From Maribacter arcticus (GTDB taxonomy: Bacteria > Bacteroidota > Bacteroidia > Flavobacteriales > Flavobacteriaceae): a stretch of 64,000 bases of DNA. Positions 56,257-63,287 of the stretch are shown here, one piece after another; positions within the stretch are counted from its first letter, which is position 1; each line of letters begins with the position of its first letter. The notes beneath the pieces were generated by a model. That model worked only from the letters and a program-made list of their open reading frames with translations, searched no databases and had not been told where the DNA came from. Location: contig NZ_FUYL01000008.1 of the NCBI RefSeq assembly GCF_900167935.1, positions 181,205-245,204 on the forward strand. Reading direction: 5' to 3'. The position numbers and the translations under genes were made by a program.

Positions 56257-57086
56257 AGGTAAAGCTACATGGTACCCGAGGAGCATATCCGACTTCAACC
56301 TTAAATAATCAAACATATGGAGGAAATACTCCATGCATAGAGATTATTAATGGTGAGGAAAGAATCATTGTTGACGCAGGTACCGGGATTTTAGGAATCG
56401 ATTTTGACACCTTTTATAAGTCTGACCGAATCGATATTTTGTTGACCCATTTGCATATGGATCATATACAAGGTCTTGCTTTTTGTAAACCCTTGTTCAA
56501 TCCCAATAAAGAAATTCATATCTGGGGCCCTGGAGGTAGTCCTGAATCACTTCAATCTAGATTGAATCGGTTTTTATCACCACCCCTTTTTCCAATACCA
56601 TTAAGAGATATCCCTTGCAATCTTATTATAGAAGAACTACCGAATACAAGTTTTACACTCGGAAATTTTTTAATAACCTCAGAGTTTATAAGCCATCCGG
56701 GACCTACTGTTGGCTTTCGCATTCAATGTGGTTCCAAATCGGTAACCTATATGCCAGACCACGAACCTGTAATTGGCAAAGCACACCTTTTTCCTGAAAA
56801 CGATTGGGTTTCAGGATTTAGATTGGCCTATCAATCAGACCTCCTTATACATGACTCCCAATACAGCAAGAAAGAATATATAAACAAAGTGGGATGGGGA
56901 CATAGCTCCTTGGATATAGCTGCGGAATTCTGTTCACGGACAGAGGCAAAACACCTAGTACTGTTCCATCATGATCCGGCACATTCTGATGAAGAGAGAA
57001 CCCAAATGTTTGAAAATTTTATGCGAAAGTCCAATTATAATTTCCCGATTGAGCTAGCTGTTCAAGGACATGAGATAGAAGTCTAG
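56253..57086 (+). CDS. Metallo-beta-lactamase-fold hydrolase, possible cyclic-nucleotide phosphodiesterase
   Basis: A 277-residue enzyme with the metal motif LTHLHMDHIQGL (HxHxDH, about 65-76), further ligands in ISHPGPTVGFR and YMPDHEP, and FHHDPAHSDEE near the C-terminus. The start, LHGTRGAYPTSTLNNQTYGGNTPC, is the pattern of the PhnP/COG1235-related branch that includes phosphodiesterases. Being coupled to a PAS protein and near an adenylate cyclase, degradation of cAMP is an attractive inference; other phosphodiester substrates are possible. No signal peptide. Confidence 0.8.
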   Translation: MKVKLHGTRGAYPTSTLNNQTYGGNTPCIEIINGEERIIVDAGTGILGIDFDTFYKSDRIDILLTHLHMDHIQGLAFCKPLFNPNKEIHIWGPGGSPESLQSRLNRFLSPPLFPIPLRDIPCNLIIEELPNTSFTLGNFLITSEFISHPGPTVGFRIQCGSKSVTYMPDHEPVIGKAHLFPENDWVSGFRLAYQSDLLIHDSQYSKKEYINKVGWGHSSLDIAAEFCSRTEAKHLVLFHHDPAHSDEERTQMFENFMRKSNYNFPIELAVQGHEIEV

Positions 57087-57284
57087 TCTATTTATGCCAG
57101 CAGTAAGTTTTAAAAATATTATTAAGTGTCAATATATCGATATAATTGAACTTGAGTTAAAAAAAATAAAAACCAAATACCTATTTAATCTCTTAATAAA
57201 TTAACCTATTACAGCAAGTATCACTAAAGTTTTAGATTTCCAATAATTGTACGTTGTCTTAGGTTCAACCCGTTAATAAAACCT

Positions 57285-57565
57285 AAAATTAGTCGAGATC
57301 TTACTCAAATACCACAACTTTTCAGCCGGAGAAGATGTTACTGGTTCTTCAGGGTCGTCAAAGTACCTTCCAAACTTGGATTCATGCTAGCCACCAGCAT
57401 AAAATTACTTTGATAGGTGGCCGTAAAACTTCAAGAACACCACGTTTAAATTCAGGAAGTTTATCCAAGAATAAAACTACCTTGTGCGATAAGGAAATTT
57501 CTCCAGGTTGCGGGTACTAACCGCCTCCTACTAAAGCCACATCTGTGATCTTATCCAATATGGTA
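57285..57565 (-). pseudogene. Fragment of a comM/yifB-type Mg-chelatase-like ATPase
   Basis: Read on the minus strand the fragment gives ITDVALVGGG, a stop, then [32 protein letters not shown], then after a frameshift LVASMNPS, and after another YFDDPEEPVTSSPAEK and YLSKIS. These are consecutive blocks of the ComM/YifB family, including the metal/ATP region (normally GEISLAHxGVLFLDELPEF) and the C-terminal NPSxxG...PVTSSPAE. In-frame stop, two frameshifts and missing ends show a pseudogene. It explains most of the 655-base gap 57087-57741. The plus-strand ORF at 57335-57520 is a shadow. Confidence 0.7.
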
Positions 57566-57673
57566 TCTTAATTCTACTCTAATTAACACACCCATAGTGC
57601 ACTTGTCTTTGTCCAAGCAATCTATATTTACACTTATCTTTAAGTGTAATCAATGCAGGTAATGCACTTAACC

Positions 57674-57710
57674 AAAAAAAGACCTACATTTTCATGTAAG
57701 TCTTTCTTTT
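57674..57710 (-). terminator. Terminator of the DUF4382 lipoprotein gene
   Basis: Arms AAAGAC-TACAT and ATGTA-GTCTTT (one single-base mismatch) with a long A-run on the left that forms the U-tract of the minus transcript, 32 bases after the stop codon. Confidence 0.8.
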
Positions 57711-57741
57711 GTCCGTAACAAAACGAATATATTCCTATATA

Positions 57742-58905
57742 CTATTCTATTAACAATAGTTCTATGCTTTCCGCTATTTCATATAAAACACCAAATTCAA
57801 CATCAATAGGTGTAGATTCATAATCAATATATCCTTCATTAGTTATTTTTAGAACGTATGAATCTGTCATCAGTCCTTGAAATGAAAAATCTCCATTTAT
57901 ATCCGTAGTTGCTGTAGTTATCGAATTGACGAGGTCGTTAGCAACAAATATTTCAACAGTCACATTTTCCAATGCGATAGGGTTTTCATCATCCACCGTT
58001 AATTTACCTACAACATTCCCTTTTATAGAATCAGATAGCAATAGTTCAATACTTTCTCCTAAAACATTAACTACACCAACTTCGACAACAATTGGAGTAT
58101 CTTGAGGAGTTTCATAGTCTTGATATCCTGAATTCATAATTTTAAAGATATAAGAACCTCCTGCAAGACCTAAAAATGTAAAGTCTCCATTTACATCCGT
58201 TTGAGTAGAACTAACAGAATTATCTAAATCATTAACAGAAAAAACACCTACTGTAACATTTTCAAGAGCAACGGCATCAGCTTCGCTATTACTCAACTTT
58301 CCAATAACGTTTCCTTTAACCGTTCCAGAATTAACTTCAGCATTTACATTAATAACAGGTTTTAAATTATAATTTCCTGAATTACCTGCTTTCACAATTG
58401 ATTTATCAACATCCCAGTCTAGTATAAAAGTATATGAAAAACCAGGTTCTAACTCTGTATCTAATTTTAATTTCAAACCAGACTGCTGTGCACTAGGAGT
58501 GTCAAGATCAATAGGATTGGGCTCTCCATCAATAACAATATTGTTGTTATCGCTTAAGACTAATCTTATTTGTTTTAACATACCTGAAGGAATAATTTCA
58601 TCTGTCAATAAAAGGGTATTGTCAGCAATCAGTTCTGTTAGATCAACATTGATAGGATATTCACGGTCAAAACTTTTCCAACCTTCATCATCTTCTGAAC
58701 TATTATATTGAATATCTACAATCTCAACATTTACTTCCATATAATCACCAGGAGCATCAACTAAGACTAATTGAACTCTGGAAGTTTGATCTTCTGAACT
58801 TAATTCATCAGTAGGTGAAATACTTTCACTACAACTTTGGATACTTGCCAATGAAAAAGTAGCAAAGGCAATGAAAACTAAAGTTCTTAAACTTTTTAAA
58901 ATCAT
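57742..58905 (-). CDS. DUF4382 lipoprotein with two carboxypeptidase-like repeats
   Basis: A 387-residue lipoprotein (signal with lipobox IQSC, Cys about 25). The DUF4382 domain at about 40-195 starts SRVQLVLVDAPGDYMEVNVEIVDIQY. Two carboxypeptidase-D-like/SpaA-like repeats of about 90 residues follow (about 195-290 and 295-387), each beginning VxGNVVGKL and including ALENVTV, DINGDF and GYxDYE. Likely displayed at the outer-membrane surface; function unknown. Its promoter/5'-UTR has a striking repeat tract directly before the start codon. Confidence 0.8.
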   Translation of the reverse strand: MILKSLRTLVFIAFATFSLASIQSCSESISPTDELSSEDQTSRVQLVLVDAPGDYMEVNVEIVDIQYNSSEDDEGWKSFDREYPINVDLTELIADNTLLLTDEIIPSGMLKQIRLVLSDNNNIVIDGEPNPIDLDTPSAQQSGLKLKLDTELEPGFSYTFILDWDVDKSIVKAGNSGNYNLKPVINVNAEVNSGTVKGNVIGKLSNSEADAVALENVTVGVFSVNDLDNSVSSTQTDVNGDFTFLGLAGGSYIFKIMNSGYQDYETPQDTPIVVEVGVVNVLGESIELLLSDSIKGNVVGKLTVDDENPIALENVTVEIFVANDLVNSITTATTDINGDFSFQGLMTDSYVLKITNEGYIDYESTPIDVEFGVLYEIAESIELLLIE

Positions 58906-58980
58906 TTTATTTTATTTTATTTTATTTAATTTTATTTAATTTTATTTAATTTTATTTAATTTTATTTAATTTTATTTAAT
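58906..58980 (-). repeat. Tandem simple repeat adjoining the DUF4382 start codon
   Basis: Three copies of TTTAT (58906-58920) then six perfect copies of the 10-mer TTTATTTAAT (58921-58980). On the minus strand it reads (ATTAAATAAA)6(ATAAA)3 immediately before ATG. Copy number changes by slippage would alter the leader or promoter spacing, a phase-variation-like arrangement. Confidence 0.9.
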
Positions 58981-58993
58981 AGTTATTAAAATA

Positions 58994-59028
58994 GTATACG
59001 AATTAATCCTTCAGATTAATTCGTATAC
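58994..59028. repeat. Perfect 14-base inverted repeat upstream of DUF4382
   Basis: GTATACGAATTAAT (58994-59007) and ATTAATTCGTATAC (59015-59028) are exact complements around CCTTCAG. No T-run follows on either strand, so it is not a simple terminator. It may be an operator, or a stable hairpin in the DUF4382 leader. The rest of the 426-base gap (59029-59302) shows nothing I recognise. Confidence 0.7.
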
Positions 59029-59302
59029 CCATTGTTATCAACATAACAACTTAACTAACAAAAACCCTACCTTATTTTAATAAAAAAAACATTTTCTTCT
59101 CCAAACAGGCTCTTTTAATATTTAATACTGTCACTTAGAACCAATTAATAGTAATGAAAGTATTAGTGTTTCGTAAAACTCCGCTACTTTCATAAATCTA
59201 CAAGCATCGTATGAAATCATCTGTTGCTCTCTACAATGTGTAGGTTTTTAATATTGTCATTATTCATTTAGTCTTAAGCTGTTAAAGATTATTCATTAAC
59301 TT

Positions 59303-59331
59303 GGAGAAGTAATCGCCAACCGATACTTCGC
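59303..59331 (+). promoter_or_regulatory. Conserved leader block of DUF6090 gene 1
   Basis: TTGGAGAAGTAATCGCCAAC, then CGATACTTCGC, ending at the ATG of the gene at 59332. It shares the CGCCAACC-ACTTC core with the copies at 50819, 52165, 62215 and 63255. Confidence 0.5.
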
Positions 59332-60090
59332 ATGATTAAATTCTTCCGTAAAATTCGTCAAAGACTCCTTACTGATAACAAGTTCAGCAAATACGTTTTG
59401 TATGCTATTGGAGAAATTGTCCTTGTAGTTATTGGTATTTTGATTGCATTGCAGATAAATAATTGGAATGAAGAACAAAAAAATAAGGTTATCGAACAGC
59501 AATTATTGACGTCGTTGTTACTAGAGCTTGAAACCAATCTCACGATACTCACTGCGACTATTGAAACCAATACCGAAATTATTAAAAATTGCATAACTAT
59601 TGGAAAATTCACTGGGCCGTCATTACCTGTACTAAGTGAAAAAGAATTGTCCCAAAATATGGTGGGAGCTTTTAAATATGCTTCTAGGTATATACCCAAC
59701 CAAGGAACTTATAATGAAATAAATAATTCTGGAAAATTATCAATCATTTCTGATCCATCCTTGAGAAAGGCAATTTCTGAATTACAATCACAATTAGAAC
59801 TTGTGAAAATTCAAGAAAACGCTGTTACTGAAAGGGGGGCTTACACCCATCAATTCTTTATCAATAATGGAAATTTTAGAAGACACTTAGATATTATCGA
59901 GGACGCTCTTATTGCTGTTGAACCAAGTAGGTTTCCAAACAATGACTTCACTTTTCTTGAAAAGCCAGAATTTGAAAGCAATCTTTACATATTCATTGTA
60001 ATGTCAATAAACCTAAATAAGAATTTCTATTTACCGCTAGAAGAGCAATCTAAACGATTAATTGCGCAGATAAGGCAAAATATAGAGTAA
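59332..60090 (+). CDS. DUF6090 family membrane-anchored protein (paralogue 1)
   Basis: A 252-residue protein. The N-terminal block MIKFFRKIRQRLLTDNK is basic, followed by a single transmembrane helix (YAIGEIVLVVIGILIALQI, about 25-44) and the conserved NNWNEEQK. The rest is helical and probably periplasmic by the positive-inside rule; it carries a conserved pattern NQGTYNEINNSGKLSIISDPSLRKAI. The function of DUF6090 is unknown. The three intact paralogues share the first 50 residues and much less after that. The gene stands alone, between intergenic regions of 426 and 363 bases. Confidence 0.8.
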   Translation: MIKFFRKIRQRLLTDNKFSKYVLYAIGEIVLVVIGILIALQINNWNEEQKNKVIEQQLLTSLLLELETNLTILTATIETNTEIIKNCITIGKFTGPSLPVLSEKELSQNMVGAFKYASRYIPNQGTYNEINNSGKLSIISDPSLRKAISELQSQLELVKIQENAVTERGAYTHQFFINNGNFRRHLDIIEDALIAVEPSRFPNNDFTFLEKPEFESNLYIFIVMSINLNKNFYLPLEEQSKRLIAQIRQNIE

Positions 60091-60204
60091 GGCTAGAACG
60101 CATAAAACACATATTGCATAAGGGTTTTAATATTTGATTCAAGCAAAAACTAACAACATATACGTTTAATAGCTACCAATCTCCTATTCCACACTCTGTT
60201 CACA

Positions 60205-60300
60205 AATCTGACCACCACTACTTTGGTGGCGCTGTATAATGGGAGGTCTCCGAAATCATAGTTTTTGAGCTACTTATGGCTGCATTAGGTATTGATGGCG
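60205..60300 (+). other. Degenerate upstream module shared with DUF6090 gene 3
   Basis: A hairpin (CCACCA/TGGTGG) followed by TATAATGGGAGGTCT, AAATCATAG and AGCTACTTA matches the region at 63165-63235 block by block: there a different hairpin, TATAATGGGGTGGTCT, AAATCATAG and AGCCACTTA. The CGCCAACC core is missing and no DUF6090 gene follows. It lies in the 363-base gap before the PIG-L gene; bases 60301-60453 hold a short open stretch of uncertain origin. Confidence 0.5.
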
Positions 60301-60453
60301 TGATCATTTAAAAATGACCCAAGTGAAAAAAACGTATTTCGGATAGCGAATCAATTTCCACCAAAAACGAAAATGAATTGATGATCGCTTTTATCCGGAA
60401 GAATTGGAATGCGTAAAATACTTATATTTATATACAGCATAAATTGTATACTG

Positions 60454-61314
60454 ATGAAAACTACTAGATTCTTAATTTTTGGCTATTTGATTTTTACCTC
60501 ACTAATTGGGTTTGCACAACCCAAGGAAACAGTTGAAAACTGGAAAGGGAAGAGAATACTTTTGATCGGGGCTCATCCTGACGATGACCATCAGTCACAT
60601 GGCACATTAGCTATGCTAAACAAAAATGGTAATGAGATATATATCCTGACCATGAGTACCGGGAATGTGGGAACGAAGGATCCAAATCTTGGAAAAGATG
60701 ACCTTGCCAAGATCAGACGTATCGAACAACTCGATGCAATGAAACAGATTGGTTTATCTGAAGATCGGTATATTAATTTGGGTTATGATGATGGTAGACT
60801 CGAATTTGCAAATAAGGAAGAAGCTATTGGTAAATTGGTATATTATATAAGAAAGCTAAAACCCGATGTATTGATGGCTTTTGATCCTGGGTATAATTAT
60901 CAGGTTTGGCACAAAAGTGACCATCGTGCGGCTGCATATTTAGCTGCTGATGCGGTGAGAGCCGCAGAATGGCCTTTGATGTATGAAGGACATATCATAC
61001 AGGACAAATTAGAGGCGCATGTTATTCCTGAATTCCTTTTCTATGGCGGAAATGTGTCGGACAAAAACACCACCGTAAATATTACTGATTTCGTAGAACA
61101 ACGTGTCAACGCAGGCTCCAAATATGTGAGTCAATGGACATCAGGATGGAATAATTATCTAGGACATGATATTGATAAATATCCTACTGCAGAAAAGGAA
61201 AAATTATTTAATAACATCAGGAAACGCATTAAAGTAATCGATGGAAAATCAGTTGAAAGATTTAGATACCATCAAGGAGCACCAGATTCCATGGGTCATG
61301 CACCGCGGGATTAA
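60454..61314 (+). CDS. Exported PIG-L/LmbE-like deacetylase
   Basis: From the ATG at 60454 it has 286 residues with a Sec signal (FLIFGYLIFTSLIGFAQ); an upstream ATG in frame at 60409 would put 15 extra hydrophobic residues in front and is less likely. The zinc/active-site motif AHPDDDHQSHG is near 42 (commonly AHPDDE) and the third ligand is in HKSDHRAA near 158. The family removes acetyl groups from N-acetyl-glucosamine-type substrates. Export points to a cell-surface or external amino sugar. It is followed by REP-like palindromes. Confidence 0.85.
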   Translation: MKTTRFLIFGYLIFTSLIGFAQPKETVENWKGKRILLIGAHPDDDHQSHGTLAMLNKNGNEIYILTMSTGNVGTKDPNLGKDDLAKIRRIEQLDAMKQIGLSEDRYINLGYDDGRLEFANKEEAIGKLVYYIRKLKPDVLMAFDPGYNYQVWHKSDHRAAAYLAADAVRAAEWPLMYEGHIIQDKLEAHVIPEFLFYGGNVSDKNTTVNITDFVEQRVNAGSKYVSQWTSGWNNYLGHDIDKYPTAEKEKLFNNIRKRIKVIDGKSVERFRYHQGAPDSMGHAPRD

Positions 61315-61444
61315 ACCAGCTACAATCTATTTGCAAGTAGGAACCAAGCTACCCCTTTTTTCCGATAAGTGTTCTACTTGAAAAAGTATATAAAAGCCGT
61401 CTTTTTATTCGGTATGGTTGCAATTTGTTCAGAGTGGTTTTTTT

Positions 61445-61560
61445 ACTCGAATTCTCGCTGTAAACGAGCGCGAGTAGAAGGAACTAAACTCATACTTGAA
61501 GGCACGAGCGTGACGCTCGCGCTAGCGAGGGCACTCGTTGTAAACGAGCGCTAGCCGGGG
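61445..61560 (+). repeat. GC-rich REP-like palindrome cluster
   Basis: Several nested hairpins: CTCG-CTGTAAA-CGAG near 61454, GAGCG-TGA-CGCTC near 61506 and CTCGT-TGTAA-ACGAG near 61534, with GCTAGCG and GCGCTAGC arms. It is much richer in G+C than its surroundings. The organisation resembles REP elements spread by RAYT (TnpA-REP) transposases. No transposase gene is in the window. The gap 61315-61697 otherwise holds a short stretch (61369-61440) that would encode a signal-peptide-like LKKYIKAVFLFGMVAIC, perhaps the start of a gene broken by the repeat. Confidence 0.65.
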
Positions 61561-61614
61561 AAAAAACGACTGATTAGTAAAATTTCAATAAAACGGATAA
61601 AGAATTATAATAAC

Positions 61615-61648
61615 AAAGCCACTCGATAGTTTGAGTGGCTTTCTTTAT
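61615..61648 (+). terminator. Intrinsic terminator after the PIG-L/REP region
   Basis: Arms AAAGCCACTC and GAGTGGCTTT flank GATAGTTT and are followed by CTTTAT. It lies 300 bases after the PIG-L stop, so it may mark the original end of a now degraded transcript. Confidence 0.75.
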
Positions 61649-61697
61649 ATTCGAAAAGTACTAATGAATAAGATTATCTTTAAATCAAACTAAAAAA

Positions 61698-62126
61698 ATG
61701 GAAGAACAGAATTTTAAAAATCATGGTAAACTTGTAAAAGGGTTTCATGGACTCTTGTTTATTGCGATACTAGCTTTATTAATCGGTGCTATAAGCAATC
61801 TTATTCGTACCAGTAGTGATAACCTGTATTTAGCTTCTTTAGTAGTGCTAATCGCTATTATATTTTTAATTATGGCATGGTTTGTACGCAGCTTTCCTTT
61901 AAAAGCACAAGACAGGGCCATAAAAGCTGAAGAAAATTTGAGGTATTATGTAATGACAGGCAAATTATTCCCTAAAGAACTAAAAGTAGCCCAAATTATA
62001 GCGCTACGTTTTGCGAGTGATGAGGAGTTTTTACCCTTAGTAGAAAAAGCTTTAAAAGAAAACTTAACGAACAAAGAAATAAAAATGCTCATAAAAAATT
62101 GGAGGGCAGATGTTTACAGGGTTTAA
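61698..62126 (+). CDS. DUF6526 family membrane protein
   Basis: A 142-residue protein of unknown function found in Bacteroidota and Firmicutes. Two transmembrane helices at about 16-36 and 43-63 are followed by FVRSFPLKAQDRAIKAEENLRYYVMTGK, a basic/amphipathic cytosolic tail and NLTNKEIKMLIKNWRADVYRV. A terminator follows within 30 bases, so it is monocistronic. Confidence 0.78.
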   Translation: MEEQNFKNHGKLVKGFHGLLFIAILALLIGAISNLIRTSSDNLYLASLVVLIAIIFLIMAWFVRSFPLKAQDRAIKAEENLRYYVMTGKLFPKELKVAQIIALRFASDEEFLPLVEKALKENLTNKEIKMLIKNWRADVYRV

Positions 62127-62150
62127 AATATAATTACCAACTGTACAAAC

Positions 62151-62183
62151 AACACTCTTTCAAAATTTCGAAAGAGTATTTTA
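62151..62183 (+). terminator. Intrinsic terminator after DUF6526 gene
   Basis: Arms ACTCTTTC and GAAAGAGT around AAAATTTC are followed by ATTTTATG; stem short but U-rich. Confidence 0.7.
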
Positions 62184-62214
62184 TGATCAAACATGCACAG
62201 CTCTAGTCCCGATA

Positions 62215-62247
62215 CCTTGATGAGGAAACCGCCAACCACTGCTTCAC
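62215..62247 (+). promoter_or_regulatory. Conserved leader block of DUF6090 gene 2
   Basis: CCTTGATGAGG, then AAACCGCCAACCACTGCTTC directly before the ATG at 62248. The core differs from the orphan at 50819 by one base. Confidence 0.6.
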
Positions 62248-63039
62248 ATGATAAAATTCTTTAGAAAAATAAGACAGCAACTTCTGACTGAAAATAAGTT
62301 TAGTAGGTATCTGCTGTATGCGATAGGTGAAATTGTGCTTGTGGTTATCGGGATTTTGATTGCGCTACAGATTAATAATTGGAATGAAAGTCAAAAAGAT
62401 AGGAAGGCAGAGAATAAGGCTTTGATTAGCTTGAAGCAAGAATTTGATGAGAATGATAAACTACTCAATAAGCTACTAATAATAAGAAAGAAGCAGGAAA
62501 AGCAAGGTAGAACCTATCTACAACTGATAACGGACGAGACGATTCCCATTACACAAAAAATTGCCGCCAGTACTCTTGATATTAATAATTCTATCTGGGG
62601 TGTCACGAATACTGTTCTTAACGGCTTGGTAAACTCTGGAGGGATAGATCGAATCCAGAATGATTCATTGAAAGTCCTGTTATCCAATTGGCCTAATCTT
62701 GTAGATCGTTTTAAAAAGTATGAGGAACGATATATAGAAAGTGTAAGAAATTTAGAAGATTATGAAAATGCCATAATCCCCAGACCGGTTGTGAAAAATG
62801 GCAATTACAGTCATAAGTGGCCAGGTAATTATTATCCAAATAGTATGGACAAAAGGTTGGCGCCCCTTAGAAAAGATCTTATTAAGGATATCAAATATTA
62901 TAATCTCATAGGTACTATGACTAATGACCTTTACGGTTCTTTAGTTCTCGGAACTGATCTTAGAAATGACTATAAACGAATTTCACAACTAATCATTAAA
63001 GAGCTTAATTATAGGGGTATTCACCCCCCTGGGAATTAA
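62248..63039 (+). CDS. DUF6090 family membrane-anchored protein (paralogue 2)
   Basis: A 263-residue protein. The first 45 residues (MIKFFRKIRQQLLTENK, then YAIGEIVLVVIGILIALQI and NNWNESQK) match paralogue 1 closely, whereas the C-terminal part shares little beyond helical character and a PRPVVKNGNYSH motif. It has one transmembrane helix near 25-44 and a probable periplasmic domain. No partner gene is evident; DUF6526 is upstream behind its own terminator. Confidence 0.82.
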   Translation: MIKFFRKIRQQLLTENKFSRYLLYAIGEIVLVVIGILIALQINNWNESQKDRKAENKALISLKQEFDENDKLLNKLLIIRKKQEKQGRTYLQLITDETIPITQKIAASTLDINNSIWGVTNTVLNGLVNSGGIDRIQNDSLKVLLSNWPNLVDRFKKYEERYIESVRNLEDYENAIIPRPVVKNGNYSHKWPGNYYPNSMDKRLAPLRKDLIKDIKYYNLIGTMTNDLYGSLVLGTDLRNDYKRISQLIIKELNYRGIHPPGN

Positions 63040-63164
63040 TCGATTTTTGGTGCCAATACAAATAAAAACCAAATTGAAATTAATATAAAAGCAATTCAAG
63101 TTTTAACAAAAGTCTCAATTGTTACAGTACATTGAAACTGCTCATGTAGGTGCACCGTTCCCAA

Positions 63165-63287
63165 ACTACCATTACATCTGTAATGGTATATAATGGGGTG
63201 GTCTTCCAAATCATAGCTTTCAAGCCACTTAACTGCCTAATTAATAATTCATTATCTTGTTAAGGCAACCGCTAACCACTACTTCAA
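63165..63287 (+). promoter_or_regulatory. Extended conserved leader of DUF6090 gene 3
   Basis: Hairpin CCATTAC/GTAATGG, TATAATGGGG, AAATCATAG, AGCCACTTA, then TTATCTTGTTAAGG, then CAACCGCTAACCACTACTTC before the ATG. The first half matches 60205-60300; the last third matches the four shorter copies. It is the most complete example of the module in the window. Confidence 0.55.

Noticed and set aside
57335..57520. Plus-strand ORF of 61 codons
   Set aside because: It is the opposite strand of the ComM-like pseudogene, whose minus-strand blocks are recognisable.
60301..60453. Short open stretch containing ISTKNENELMIAFIRKNWN before PIG-L, considered as a degraded DUF6090 or other gene
   Set aside because: MIAFIRK is only loosely like MIKFFRK and the leader core is missing; origin left undecided.
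61369..61554. Plus-strand ORF of 61 codons
   Set aside because: Its second half is translated REP-like palindromes; at most the first 20 codons are the remnant of a signal peptide.
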